NCBI RefSeq assembly: GCF_965215655.1
Contig: NZ_OZ244111.1
Coordinates: 1,426,001 to 1,490,000 of the forward strand
Reading direction: 5' to 3'
Source: Nioella sp965215655
Lineage (GTDB): Bacteria > Pseudomonadota > Alphaproteobacteria > Rhodobacterales > Rhodobacteraceae
Length of the DNA: 64,000 nt
Under the pieces are notes generated by a model. It was not told the origin of the DNA. It did not search any database and saw only the letters and a program-made list of their open reading frames with translations. Positions 31,264 through 40,123 of the stretch are shown one piece after another (the stretch's first letter is position 1; the number at the start of each line of letters is the position of its first letter). Both the position numbers and the translations under genes were made by a program.

Positions 31264-33991
31264 CGGCAGCCTCGTCCTCGGTTTGCTCGGCGATCCAGGC
31301 GACCGAGACGACCTCTTCGCCCTTGGCGGTGTTGAACACTTTCACCCCACCGGCAGAGCGCGAGCGGAACGAGATCCCGTCAACCGGGCAACGGATCGAC
31401 TGTCCCTTGGAGGTGGCCAGCATGATCTGGTCGCTCATTTCCACCGGGAAGCAGGCCACCAAAGCCCCGCCACGCATCGCCTTGTCCATTGCCGCGACGC
31501 CCTGACCGCCGCGCCCGCGTACCGGGTAGTCATGGGACGAGGACAGCTTGCCCGATCCCTTGGCGGTGATCGTCAGGATCAGATCCTCTGCCGCCGACAT
31601 CTCCGCATATTGTTCGGGGCTGAGCGCGGTGTCGGCCACGGCCTCCTCGTCGCTGTCTTCGGCCTCATCGGTCACACCGGCCACGGCGCGGCGCATCTTG
31701 AGATAGGCCGCGCGGTCCTCGGCGCTGGCCTCGAAATGGCGGATCACGGCCATGGAAACAACGGCTGCACCATCCGAAAGGCGAATACCCCGGACACCGG
31801 TGGAATCACGCCCTTTGAAGACGCGCACATCGGTGGTGCGGAAGCGGATCGCGCGGCCAGCATCGGTGACGAGCATGACATCGTCATCCTCGGTACAGAT
31901 GCGGGCATTCACCATGCTGACGGAGCCGTCCTCGGGCAGTTTCATGGCGATCTTGCCATTCGCGCGCACATTGGCGAAGTCCGACAGCTGGTTGCGCCGG
32001 ACATCGCCTGCCGAGGTGGCGAAGACGATCTGCAATTCGTCCCAGTGGTCCTCATCCCGGTCGATGGGCAGCACCGCCGCGACAGAAACGCCGGTCGGGA
32101 TCGGCAGGATGTTGACGATTGCCTTGCCCTTGGACGTGCGTCCGCCTTGGGGCAGACGCCAGGTCTTGAGCTTGTAGACCATCCCGTCAGTGGTGAAGAA
32201 CAGAAGCGGCGTGTGGGTATTGGCGACGAAGAGGGTGGTGACGACGTCGTCTTCCTTGAGTTCGCCGCCCGACAGCCCCTTGCCGCCGCGCTTCTGCGCG
32301 CGGAAATCGGCCAGCGGGGTGCGCTTGATATAGCCGCCCGAGGTCACGGTCACGACCATGTCTTCGCGCTCGATCAGATCCTCGTCATCCATATCGCCGG
32401 ACCAGTCCACGATCTCCGTCCGGCGCGGTACGGCAAATTGCTCGCGCACTTCAGCCAGTTCGTCCGAGATGATCGACATGATCCGTTCACGACTGGCGAG
32501 GATGGCGAGGTAGTCCTTGATCTTGGCGGCCAGTTCCTGCAGCTCGTCCGTGACTTCCTTGACCCCGATCTGGGTCAGACGCTGCAGGCGCAGCTCCAGG
32601 ATCGCACGGGCCTGGGTTTCCGACAGGTTATATGTCCCGTCCTCATTCATCGTATGGGTCGGATCGTCAATCAGCCGGATGTAATCTGCGATCTCGCCCG
32701 CAGGCCAGCGCCGTGTCATCAGCGCCTCGCGTGCTTCGGCGGCATCGGCCGAACGGCGGATGGTTGCCACGACCTCATCGACATTGCTGACAGCCACGGC
32801 CAGCCCGCACAGAACATGCGAGCGTTCACGCGCCTTGCGCAATTCGTAGGCGGTGCGTCGGGCAACCACGTCTTCGCGGAAATCCAGGAACGAGGTCAGG
32901 AACCGCCGCAGGGTAAGCTGTTCCGGTCGCCCGCCATTCAGCGCCAGCATGTTGCAACCGAAATGGGTCTGCATGCTTGTAAAGCGGAAGAGCTGGTTCA
33001 AGACCACTTCCGGCGTCGCGTCGCGCTTGAGCTCGATCACCACGCGCACACCGACCCGGTCGGATTCGTCCTGAACGGCGGAAATGCCCTCCAGCTTCTT
33101 CTCTCGTACCAGATCGGCGATCTTCTCGATCATCGAGGCCTTGTTGACCTGATAGGGAATCTCATCCAGCACGATGGCGTAGCGATCCTTGCGGATCTCC
33201 TCCACCCGCGTCTTGGCCCGGATGATGACGCTGCCGCGCCCTTCCAGGTAAGCCTTGCGTGCGCCGGTGCGCCCCAGGATGATCCCTCCGGTGGGGAAAT
33301 CCGGGGCGGGCACATATTCCATCAGCTCTTCGCTGGAAAGATCGGGGTTCACGATCAGCGCCTGACACGCGTCGATAACTTCACCCAGGTTATGCGGCGG
33401 GATATTGGTGGCCATGCCGACCGCGATGCCGCCCGCGCCATTGACCAGCATGTTGGGGAAGCGTGAGGGCAGGACCGTCGGTTCCTGATCCTTACCGTCA
33501 TAGTTGTCCTGAAAATCGACCGTGTCCTTGTCGATATCGGCCAGCATGAAGGCGGCGGGCTTGTCCATCCGCACTTCGGTATAGCGCATGGCCGCCGCGT
33601 TATCCCCGTCCATCGAGCCGAAATTGCCCTGACCGTCCAGCAGAGGCAGCGACATGGAGAAATCCTGCGCCATGCGCACCAGCGCGTCATAGATCGCGCT
33701 GTCGCCATGGGGGTGGTATTTCCCCATCACATCGCCCACGGGGCGGGCCGATTTCCGGTAGGGCTTGTCGTGGCTGTTGCCGGTCTCGTGCATCGCATAG
33801 AGGATGCGCCGGTGAACCGGTTTCAGACCGTCGCGCAGATCGGGGATCGCGCGGGAAATGATCACGCTCATCGCATAGTCGATGAAGCTGGTCTTCATCT
33901 CCTCGGCGATGGAAATCTGGTGGCCATGGGGCGCCGGCGTTTCGGGGCCGGTTTCTTCCATGTTTTCAGGGGGTTCTGGGGTGTCGGTCAC
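31250..33991 (-). CDS. gyrA: DNA gyrase subunit A
   Basis: GyrA is the breakage-reunion subunit of the enzyme that introduces negative supercoils. The protein has 913 residues. The active tyrosine is Y137 (AAAMRYTEVRM). The quinolone-determining region HPHGDSAIYDALVRMAQ keeps S98 and D102, the residues that mark drug-sensitive gyrases. The GyrA box equivalent reads QKRGGKG in the C-terminal beta-pinwheel domain, and the acidic tail is rich in Glu/Asp. The start ATG 33991 gives a longer N-terminus than E. coli, with an acidic proline-rich stretch of about 20 residues. Confidence 0.98.
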   Translation of the reverse strand: MTDTPEPPENMEETGPETPAPHGHQISIAEEMKTSFIDYAMSVIISRAIPDLRDGLKPVHRRILYAMHETGNSHDKPYRKSARPVGDVMGKYHPHGDSAIYDALVRMAQDFSMSLPLLDGQGNFGSMDGDNAAAMRYTEVRMDKPAAFMLADIDKDTVDFQDNYDGKDQEPTVLPSRFPNMLVNGAGGIAVGMATNIPPHNLGEVIDACQALIVNPDLSSEELMEYVPAPDFPTGGIILGRTGARKAYLEGRGSVIIRAKTRVEEIRKDRYAIVLDEIPYQVNKASMIEKIADLVREKKLEGISAVQDESDRVGVRVVIELKRDATPEVVLNQLFRFTSMQTHFGCNMLALNGGRPEQLTLRRFLTSFLDFREDVVARRTAYELRKARERSHVLCGLAVAVSNVDEVVATIRRSADAAEAREALMTRRWPAGEIADYIRLIDDPTHTMNEDGTYNLSETQARAILELRLQRLTQIGVKEVTDELQELAAKIKDYLAILASRERIMSIISDELAEVREQFAVPRRTEIVDWSGDMDDEDLIEREDMVVTVTSGGYIKRTPLADFRAQKRGGKGLSGGELKEDDVVTTLFVANTHTPLLFFTTDGMVYKLKTWRLPQGGRTSKGKAIVNILPIPTGVSVAAVLPIDRDEDHWDELQIVFATSAGDVRRNQLSDFANVRANGKIAMKLPEDGSVSMVNARICTEDDDVMLVTDAGRAIRFRTTDVRVFKGRDSTGVRGIRLSDGAAVVSMAVIRHFEASAEDRAAYLKMRRAVAGVTDEAEDSDEEAVADTALSPEQYAEMSAAEDLILTITAKGSGKLSSSHDYPVRGRGGQGVAAMDKAMRGGALVACFPVEMSDQIMLATSKGQSIRCPVDGISFRSRSAGGVKVFNTAKGEEVVSVAWIAEQTEDEAADAVE

Positions 33992-34185
33992 GCCTGATGC
34001 TCGCTTCTGTCCGCGCGTCTATATGTTGTTGTCGGGCAGTATAGAGGGCCGGGATATGGGGTGCAATGGCAATGGGTCAGGGCGGTTGGCACTCGCGACG
34101 ACATCTGGCTAACAAGTTGTTTTTGTTGCTCTTAAATCCGGCTGTGGCAGCATTCGTTTCAGGCAGAAAAACAGGAGGCGCGTAT

Positions 34186-34350
34186 ATGGCCCAGGAAGAG
34201 ACCGAATTGATGCTCAAAGCCTATGGGCTGACCACGGCCGAAATATTCTATCACATGCCCGAACACCCGCATGTGCTGAACAGATTTTTCAAGAAGGATT
34301 ACGACCTTGCGTCGGATCATAAATCGCTTCTGAATTTCATCTTAGTTTGA
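34186..34350 (+). pseudogene. Truncated Usg-like protein gene
   Basis: Fifty-four codons starting behind ACAGGAGGC. The product (ELMLKAYGLTTAEIFYHMPE and onward) matches the first 54 residues of the intact Usg-like protein at 35051, with roughly three quarters of residues shared. Homology stops at LLNFI, where the intact copy continues FIEFWQEEIEG; here a stop follows two codons later. The missing 35 residues are about 40% of the family length. It still has a good ribosome site and may be expressed as a short protein. Confidence 0.65.
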
Positions 34351-34386
34351 AATAGCGGCTTAAAGGCTAGGCACACCCAGTGCGCT

Positions 34387-34707
34387 CTACCGCATGCCAC
34401 CCATCATTCCAGTGAAGCTTGGATCGTTCTCGGTGCCAGATGAAGACTCGCCACTAAAGACCCACGCAATGCCATTTCCAACGTCTTGCAACATGCTCCA
34501 GTAATGCCCCAATTGATCTTTCGGTACGCAACCCGTCGGTAAGCCCATCCTTGTCGCGCCAGGATTCGGGAAAACATAGTACTCGTCATCCGAGCATCCC
34601 ATTTCCGGTTGGTCTGCCATGGCTCCCACAGGCGAGATAACCAATACGGCGGCAACGCCTAATACGGCGCAAAACCTTGCGCCAATCATAGATTTTCCGA
34701 TTGTCAT
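34387..34707 (-). CDS. Small secreted protein of unknown function
   Basis: A 106-residue exported protein starting MTIGKSMIGARFCAVLGVAA with a signal peptide ending AMADQ. The mature part has two cysteines (MGCSDDEYYVF and TGCVPKDQL), a Gly/Met-rich C-terminus (FTGMMGGMR) and no recognised domain. GAGGGGGA precedes the start. It lies between the truncated and intact usg genes on the opposite strand, which suggests insertion during the rearrangement that duplicated usg. Confidence 0.6.
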   Translation of the reverse strand: MTIGKSMIGARFCAVLGVAAVLVISPVGAMADQPEMGCSDDEYYVFPNPGATRMGLPTGCVPKDQLGHYWSMLQDVGNGIAWVFSGESSSGTENDPSFTGMMGGMR

Positions 34708-35050
34708 TGCTTCCCCCTCGACGCACCACAAGCCGGTCCGAGTTGCAGAACGCAGTCGTATTGTCGGTCGTGGTCAGCGCCTCGGACAACGTAGCATGCT
34801 TTTCGCGCTTTCCCGAAAATTTTGTTCGCTTCGTGATTCAACTCCGCGATTCAATCAAGAGTTGCAGGCATTTTTCTGGTTTGCAGCCAACGGTTACGGA
34901 TGGGCATTCTGATGTATCTGGTCAACTTTGGTCAGACCCGCCGAGTCCAGTTGGCACTCAGGGATCACGATGGATAACAATTTGTTTTATTTGATTTTTA
35001 ATCTTCCGGTGGCATGATTTCTATGTGAGCAGCCGAACAGGAGGCAGAAC
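34708..35050. other. 343-bp intergenic region, AT-richer, no gene seen
   Basis: The stretch carries the promoters of the secreted-protein gene (leftward) and of usg (rightward). AT-rich blocks around 34975-35020 (ATAACAATTTG, TTTATTTGATTTTTAATC) are plausible promoter elements for usg. No ORF with family sequence, no tRNA and no terminator were recognised. Confidence 0.5.
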
Positions 35051-35320
35051 ATGCCCGACACACCGACCGAGCTGATGCTCAAGGGCTACGGGCTGACCGT
35101 GGCCGAGATGTTCTATCACATGCCAGATTATCCGCATGTGCTGAACAGCTTCATCTGGCAGGATTACGACCTCGCCCCTGACCACCCGAAACTCTTTTCT
35201 TTCATCGAGTTCTGGCAGGAAGAGATCGAAGGTCCACTCCATTCCGTGCGCTTCACACATCGCAAACTGATCGGCCCGGGCGAATGGCGCAATGTGGTGG
35301 GGGAACTGACCCTCCATTGA
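35051..35320 (+). CDS. Usg-like family protein (intact)
   Basis: An 89-residue protein with the family pattern ELMLKGYGLTVAEMFYHMPD, then YPHVLNSFIWQDYDLAP, HPKLFSFIEFWQEEIEG and a C-terminal VRFTHRKLIGPGEWRNV. The family is widespread in alphaproteobacteria and has no known role. AGGAGG stands at correct spacing. A truncated paralogue lies 0.9 kb upstream. The gene ends at a repeat element shared with the converging cyclodeaminase gene. Confidence 0.85.
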   Translation: MPDTPTELMLKGYGLTVAEMFYHMPDYPHVLNSFIWQDYDLAPDHPKLFSFIEFWQEEIEGPLHSVRFTHRKLIGPGEWRNVVGELTLH

Positions 35321-35332
35321 CGCGTGCTGCGT

Positions 35333-35405
35333 TTCTTCTTGGTCCAAGTACTCCAGGGGGGGCGGGGGGAGGATCCCCTCGCGGGTCGAGGCCGAAGGCG
35401 GCGAA
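35333..35405 (-). repeat. Intergenic hairpin repeat, copy 3 (3' side of ornithine cyclodeaminase gene)
   Basis: The element resembles the copy at 1760-1836 through most of its length: plus-strand TTCTTCTTGGTCCAAGTACTC edge, a G-run with GGATCCCC hairpin and GAGGCCGAAGGCGGCG. It lies between the converging usg and cyclodeaminase genes and has the same direction relative to the minus-strand gene as in copy 1. Confidence 0.7.
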
Positions 35406-35411
35406 ACTCCC

Positions 35412-36467
35412 TTACCCCTTGGCGCGCTGCAGCATTCCGAACAGGTCCCGCGGGTCGTCGGGATCGGCCAGCATATCGAGCTGATCGAACAGCTCCGTCC
35501 CCTCCAGCCGGTCCCGCACATAGCGAAGCGCCGAGAAATCCTCGATGGCGAAGCCCACGGAGTCAAACAGCGTGATCTGTTGCGACCACACCCTGCCCTC
35601 GGCCTCGCCCAGGATGACCTGCCACAACTCCGTTACCGGATGATCTTCGTCCAGTTGCTGAATCTCGCCCTCCACCCGCGTTTGCGGCGGGTATTCCACG
35701 AAGATCGTGGACCGGTGCAGGATCGCAGGCGCAAGCTCCGTCTTGCCCGGGCAGTCGCCACCGATCGCGTTGATGTGCACGCCTTCCCCGACCATGTTGT
35801 CATTCAGGATCGTGGCATATTGCTTGTCGGCGGTGCAGGTGGTGATGATTTCCGCCCCTTCCATCGCGTCCTCTGGCGTCGCGCAGGTGACGACGGTCAG
35901 CCCCTGACCGGCGAGGTTACGGGCGGCCTTTGCTGTCGCGGCCCGGTCGATGTCGTAAAGCCGCACGGTGTCGATGCCCACGACGGCCTTCATCGCCAGC
36001 GACTGGAACTCCGACTGCGCGCCATTGCCGATCATCGCCATCGTCTTTGCGCCTTTCGGGGCCAGGTGCTTGGCCACCATGGCAGAGGTTGCGGCGGTGC
36101 GGATCGCGGTCAGCACGGTCATTTCGCTGAGCAGCGTCGGATAACCCGTGGCCACATCCGCCAAAAGCCCGAAGGCCGTGACGGTCTGCAGCCCCGCCTT
36201 GGTGTTGGTCGGGTGGCCGTTCACATATTTGAACGCGTATTGCTCTCCATCCGAGGTCGGCATCAGCTCGATGACACCCACGGGGCTATGTGCCGCCACG
36301 CGCGGGGTCTTGTCGAAAAGCGGCCAGCGGCGGAAATCCTCCTCGATATATCCGGCCATCTCCACCAGCATTCGTTCCAGTCCGATGGTGTGGACCAGCT
36401 TCATCATGTTCTCGACCGACACAAAGGGAACATAAGCGCGATCGGAGGGTTGGGGCAGAAACGTCAT
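35412..36467 (-). CDS. Ornithine cyclodeaminase
   Basis: A 351-residue enzyme of the mu-crystallin/ornithine cyclodeaminase family, which converts ornithine to proline and ammonia with bound NAD. The NAD loop is KTMAMIGNGAQSEFQSLAM near residue 140, and the substrate region includes KYVNGHPTNTKAGLQTVTAF with the conserved lysine. ADKQYATILNDNMVGEGVHI and the aspartate in AIGGDCPGKTEL agree with the family. It overlaps the arginase gene by 4 bp, and the pair fits arginine breakdown to proline, which favours ornithine over alanine or other substrates. Confidence 0.92.
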   Translation of the reverse strand: MTFLPQPSDRAYVPFVSVENMMKLVHTIGLERMLVEMAGYIEEDFRRWPLFDKTPRVAAHSPVGVIELMPTSDGEQYAFKYVNGHPTNTKAGLQTVTAFGLLADVATGYPTLLSEMTVLTAIRTAATSAMVAKHLAPKGAKTMAMIGNGAQSEFQSLAMKAVVGIDTVRLYDIDRAATAKAARNLAGQGLTVVTCATPEDAMEGAEIITTCTADKQYATILNDNMVGEGVHINAIGGDCPGKTELAPAILHRSTIFVEYPPQTRVEGEIQQLDEDHPVTELWQVILGEAEGRVWSQQITLFDSVGFAIEDFSALRYVRDRLEGTELFDQLDMLADPDDPRDLFGMLQRAKG

Positions 36468-37393
36468 GCGGCGAAACTCCTAGTGGGGCGGTCAAAGACG
36501 CGACGGCCCATCAGCGATGCGGTGAGATCGACCATGAGAGAGGCGGTGCGCCCGCGTTCGTCAAGGAAGGGGTTCAGTTCGACAAGGTCGAGCGAGGTCA
36601 CCAGCGCGCTGTCATGCAGGATCTCCATGACCAGATGCGCTTCGCGGAAGGTCGCGCCACCCGGCACGGTGGTGCCGACGGCGGGGGCGATAGAAGGATC
36701 GAGGAAATCGACATCCAGCGAGACATGCAGCAGGCCATTGGCGGCCTCGACCCGCGCCAGGAAGTCGCGCAAGGGGGCGGCGATGCCATGTTCGTCAATG
36801 GCGCGCATGTCGTGGCAGGTGATCTCGGTCGCGGCGAGCGCCTGTTTCTCCTCCAGATCGACGGACCGCAGTCCGATCATGCAGACATTGTCCTGCGGGA
36901 CGGGGGCGTTCAGCGCCGGGAAATGCTCGAAACCGGGCAGGCCGGTGATATAGCCAACGGGTGTGCCGTGCAGGTGGCCGGACCCGCTGGTCGTGGGCGT
37001 GTGGAAATCGGAATGGGCATCGAGCCAAAGCACGAATTGTGGGCGTCCTTGCGCCTGAGCATACTCTGCCACACCCGCCACGGTGCCAAGCGACAGGCTG
37101 TGATCGCCGCCAAGGAAGATCGGGAAGCCTTTGGCCATCGCGTCACGCGCGGCGGGGATCAGCGCCTCGGTCCAGGCGACGGTTTCCGCCAGCGCGTGGA
37201 CCTTGCCAGTTGTGGTCAGGTCCCTCAGGGGGGCTTGGGTCACATCGCCAAGGTCGCGGGTGTCGATCCCGAGGCTGGTCAGATGCTCGGCAAGGCCAGC
37301 GGTGCGGAAGGCGTCGGGGCCCATCAGGCAACCACGGGTGCGTTTGCCGCTATCCACCGGGGCGCCGATCATAAGGCAGGGGTGTGAAGTCAT
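36464..37393 (-). CDS. rocF: Arginase
   Basis: A 309-residue binuclear manganese hydrolase that splits arginine to ornithine and urea. Metal-binding motifs are GGDHSLSLGTVAG, WLDAHSDFHTP and SLDVDFLDPSIAP. The start ATG 37393 (MTSHPCLMIGAPVDSGKRTR) is preceded by CAGGA; a longer frame to 37471 lacks family sequence. It is cotranscribed with the ornithine cyclodeaminase gene and diverges from the Lrp regulator at 37506. Confidence 0.94.
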   Translation of the reverse strand: MTSHPCLMIGAPVDSGKRTRGCLMGPDAFRTAGLAEHLTSLGIDTRDLGDVTQAPLRDLTTTGKVHALAETVAWTEALIPAARDAMAKGFPIFLGGDHSLSLGTVAGVAEYAQAQGRPQFVLWLDAHSDFHTPTTSGSGHLHGTPVGYITGLPGFEHFPALNAPVPQDNVCMIGLRSVDLEEKQALAATEITCHDMRAIDEHGIAAPLRDFLARVEAANGLLHVSLDVDFLDPSIAPAVGTTVPGGATFREAHLVMEILHDSALVTSLDLVELNPFLDERGRTASLMVDLTASLMGRRVFDRPTRSFAA

Positions 37394-37505
37394 TTTGAAG
37401 TGGTCCTGAATGCGCGTTTTCCAAGGAATAGCGCCCGGATCGGATTGGACAGAAGCGGTCAGAGTGGTCATATTGGGGGCTAATTAAACAAAATGAGCAT
37501 CTACC

Positions 37506-37946
37506 ATGACCGAAATGGATGATACGGATCGCGCGCTGCTGGCCGCGCTGCGCCGCGACGGGCGGGCCTCTGTCTCGGACCTTGCGATTGACCTTGGCGT
37601 CACCCGCGCCACGGTCCGCGCGCGGATGGAGCGGTTGTCGAAGGCTGGGGAGATTCGGGGGTTCACCGTTGTGACCCGAAGCGACATCGCCCAAAGCCCG
37701 GTGCGGGCGCTGACTATGCTGGGGATCGAAGGGCCGGGGATGGACCGTATCCGCCGGCAACTGTCCGGACGGAGAGAGGTTCAGGCGGTGCATTCCACCA
37801 ATGGCAAATGGGATCTGATCGTGGAGCTTGGCACCGAGACGCTGGAGGCGCTGGATACTGCCTTGCGCGATATCCGCAGGCTGGAGGGTGTCAGCACCTC
37901 GGAAACCAGCCTGCTTTTATCCACCAGTCGTTTCAGCCGGGTCTGA
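37506..37946 (+). CDS. Lrp/AsnC family regulator of arginine breakdown
   Basis: A 146-residue regulator with N-terminal helix-turn-helix (ALLAALRRDGRASVSDLAID, TRATVRARMERLSKAGEIRG) and the C-terminal ligand-binding RAM domain (VQAVHSTNGKWDLIVELGTE). It diverges from arginase-cyclodeaminase, so by context it is likely to respond to arginine or ornithine and switch that operon. The 112-bp gap (37394-37505) has an AT-rich block, GGGGGCTAATTAAACAAA, that could be an operator. Its last 30 bp overlap the convergent LysR gene. Confidence 0.9.
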   Translation: MTEMDDTDRALLAALRRDGRASVSDLAIDLGVTRATVRARMERLSKAGEIRGFTVVTRSDIAQSPVRALTMLGIEGPGMDRIRRQLSGRREVQAVHSTNGKWDLIVELGTETLEALDTALRDIRRLEGVSTSETSLLLSTSRFSRV

Positions 37947-38753
37947 GGGCTGTAGGAAGGCAAAACTGTCGGCGCTGGCCCTGCGCCAGGAAAGGACAAG
38001 CCGCCGGTCGAAACCGACAGCATCAGGAACCCGGTGAAGCCGCCCGGCCTCGATATCCTGCTGAACGATCCTCTCGGGCAGATAGGCCGCACCGCCGGCA
38101 TGGCGCATATGGTCCAGCGCCCAATCCGGGGTGGAAAAAGCCAGCGCTGCGGTTTCATCGGTTGGCCAGGCTTCAGCGTGCTGTGCACGGAAAAGGGGGC
38201 CGTAGTCGACATAGATGTAATGGCTCTGCCAGGGCAGATCGGGTGCGGTCGTTACAAGGATCAGCCGGTCGCGGGCAAAGTCCCGATGGTCGATTCCCGC
38301 ACCAATCACCGGTTCCGGCAGCAGCGCCGCGTCGCTCATCCCGCTTTGCAGCCAGGCTTCCGCATCGCGGGCCAGCCCGGCCCAGATTTCGATGGCGGTC
38401 TCGGGATGGGCGCTGCGGATGCCGTCGATCCAGCGTTGTCCCAGCCCCGTCCAAAGCCCCGGATCGCAGACGAAGCTGAACAGTCGTGTGACGCCGCGTG
38501 GCAGGTTTGCGCGGGCGCGGGCATTGTCCCATGTGCGCGCGATGACCTCTGCCTGTTCCAGAAAGGCAAAGCCCGCCTTGGTCAGCGTCGCCCCTTTGCG
38601 CGACCGAACCAACAGTTGTGCCCCGAGCGCCTGTTCCAAGCTGTCCAACCGTGCCGTCACGGCCGATTGCGTGACATTCAGCTGCTCCGCCGCACGGTTG
38701 AGATTGCGGCAGCGGACAACGGCCAGAAAGGTCTGGATGGCGGCTATGTTCAT
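37917..38753 (-). CDS. LysR family transcriptional regulator
   Basis: A 278-residue regulator. The DNA-binding part is MNIAAIQTFLAVVRCRNLNR and TQSAVTARLDSLEQALGAQL. The effector domain spans about residues 90-270. Start ATG 38753 matches the family; the frame reaches 60 bp further without a ribosome site. It diverges from the oxidoreductase operon at 38854, whose expression it probably controls. Its 3' end overlaps the Lrp gene by 30 bp on the opposite strand. Confidence 0.9.
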   Translation of the reverse strand: MNIAAIQTFLAVVRCRNLNRAAEQLNVTQSAVTARLDSLEQALGAQLLVRSRKGATLTKAGFAFLEQAEVIARTWDNARARANLPRGVTRLFSFVCDPGLWTGLGQRWIDGIRSAHPETAIEIWAGLARDAEAWLQSGMSDAALLPEPVIGAGIDHRDFARDRLILVTTAPDLPWQSHYIYVDYGPLFRAQHAEAWPTDETAALAFSTPDWALDHMRHAGGAAYLPERIVQQDIEAGRLHRVPDAVGFDRRLVLSWRRASADSFAFLQPSDPAETTGG

Positions 38754-38853
38754 GGGAAGATAATGCAGGAAAATCGAATTACTGCATAGATAAAATCCGT
38801 TTTCCAGATTCAAAGCCTCATGCCACTCTGATCCCGCAACAGGGAGGCGCGCG

Positions 38854-39897
38854 ATGGAGTTTTCGGCTCAACTGTCTTCGGACTACCCCGACAAATCCTA
38901 TGGCGGGGACAGGGTTTACGGCGACATGCTCGATCAGGCGGCGCTGGCCGACCGGATGGGGTTCGACGCGGTGTCGATCACCGAACATCACCTGATGAAT
39001 TGCCTGATGATGCCCGCACCGCTGCAATTCGCCGTCAAGATCGCGGCAATGACAAAATCGGTGAAGATCATGACCTCGATCGTCGTGCTGCCGCTGCATG
39101 ACATGCGGGTCTATGCGGGCGAGGTCGTGGTTGCCGATATCTTCACCGAAGGCCGCTTGCTGCTCGGTGTCGGGCGCGGAGCGTTCAAATACGAGATGGA
39201 GCGCCTCGGCGTCCCGATGGAGGAAACGCAGGCGCGGTTCAATGAATCGCTCGCCGTGCTTCAGGCGCTGTTGAGCGAGGAAGAGGTCAGCTGGGACGGC
39301 GACTATTACAAGTTCGATCCCCTCACCATCATGCCCCGCCCCGTGCGCCCCGGTGGACCGCCGATGATGATGGCGGTGATGAACCCCGAAGGCATCTACC
39401 ATTGCACCAAGCGCGGGTTCCACATCCAGACGACGCCGCTATCGGGCAATCACCAGTTGCTGCTGGATCAGGTTGGGGCGTTTAACCGGGCCAAGGCGGA
39501 TATGGATGGCGCGGGCGACGGGCTGACCCTGACGCTGTCGCGCGTGGCCCATATCGCGCAGAGTGCGACGGAGAGGCAGCGCAAGGTAGAGGCCGCGCAT
39601 CGCTATTACGGGCGGTTCGACAATGTCTTCACCGGGCCGGGGCTGGTCGACAATGGCATGGTGCGGGAATTGCCTTGCGCCACGCCGGTCGCGGAGCTTG
39701 GGGAAAGCCTGCTCATCTGCACACCACAGGAAATGATCGACAAGCTGGGGCCTTATGCGGACCTTGGGATCGACCGTGTCATCCTGAACTTCAATTTCGG
39801 GCTGGACCCGTCCGATACGCTCGACGCGATGCAGTGCTTCGCGGAAGAGGTCATGCCTCGTTTCACCGGCAGGCCCGCCACTGTGGCTGCTGAGTAG
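38854..39897 (+). CDS. LLM class flavin-dependent oxidoreductase
   Basis: A 347-residue member of the bacterial luciferase-like monooxygenase family, which uses reduced flavin from a partner reductase. Landmarks are DAVSITEHHLMN near residue 45, MTSIVVLPLHDMRVYAGEV and GRLLLGVGRGAFKYEMERLG. The substrate is unknown. AGGGAGG precedes the start. It heads a three-gene rightward operon with a tautomerase and an alpha/beta hydrolase, which suggests oxidation followed by rearrangement and hydrolysis of a small molecule. Confidence 0.9.
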   Translation: MEFSAQLSSDYPDKSYGGDRVYGDMLDQAALADRMGFDAVSITEHHLMNCLMMPAPLQFAVKIAAMTKSVKIMTSIVVLPLHDMRVYAGEVVVADIFTEGRLLLGVGRGAFKYEMERLGVPMEETQARFNESLAVLQALLSEEEVSWDGDYYKFDPLTIMPRPVRPGGPPMMMAVMNPEGIYHCTKRGFHIQTTPLSGNHQLLLDQVGAFNRAKADMDGAGDGLTLTLSRVAHIAQSATERQRKVEAAHRYYGRFDNVFTGPGLVDNGMVRELPCATPVAELGESLLICTPQEMIDKLGPYADLGIDRVILNFNFGLDPSDTLDAMQCFAEEVMPRFTGRPATVAAE

Positions 39898-39918
39898 CAT
39901 TCTGAAAGGACAGAAATA

Positions 39919-40113
39919 ATGCCGATTATCCGAGTGGAGATGTTCCCCGGTCGCACCACCGACCAGAAACGCGACATGGTGAAGGCTCTGACCGATGCGT
40001 TTGTCGCCACCGCAGGCGGCAACCCGGCCAGCGTCCATGTGATCATCACCGATATCGAGAAATCAGACTGGGGCACGGGCGGGGAGCTGAACTCCGACCG
40101 GTTTCCGGATTAG
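39919..40113 (+). CDS. 4-oxalocrotonate tautomerase family protein
   Basis: A 64-residue protein beginning MPIIRVEMFPGRTTDQKRDM. After Met removal the N-terminal proline is the general base of this family. SVHVIITDIEKSDWGTGGE holds the usual Trp-Gly positions near the C-terminus. Such enzymes isomerise unsaturated keto acids in aromatic degradation. It lies 21 bp after the LLM gene and 10 bp before the hydrolase gene, clearly in one transcript. Confidence 0.9.
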   Translation: MPIIRVEMFPGRTTDQKRDMVKALTDAFVATAGGNPASVHVIITDIEKSDWGTGGELNSDRFPD

Positions 40114-40123
40114 GGGGGCGGAC

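Noticed and set aside
31205..33466. 753-codon frame opposite gyrA
   Set aside because: Antisense shadow of gyrA.
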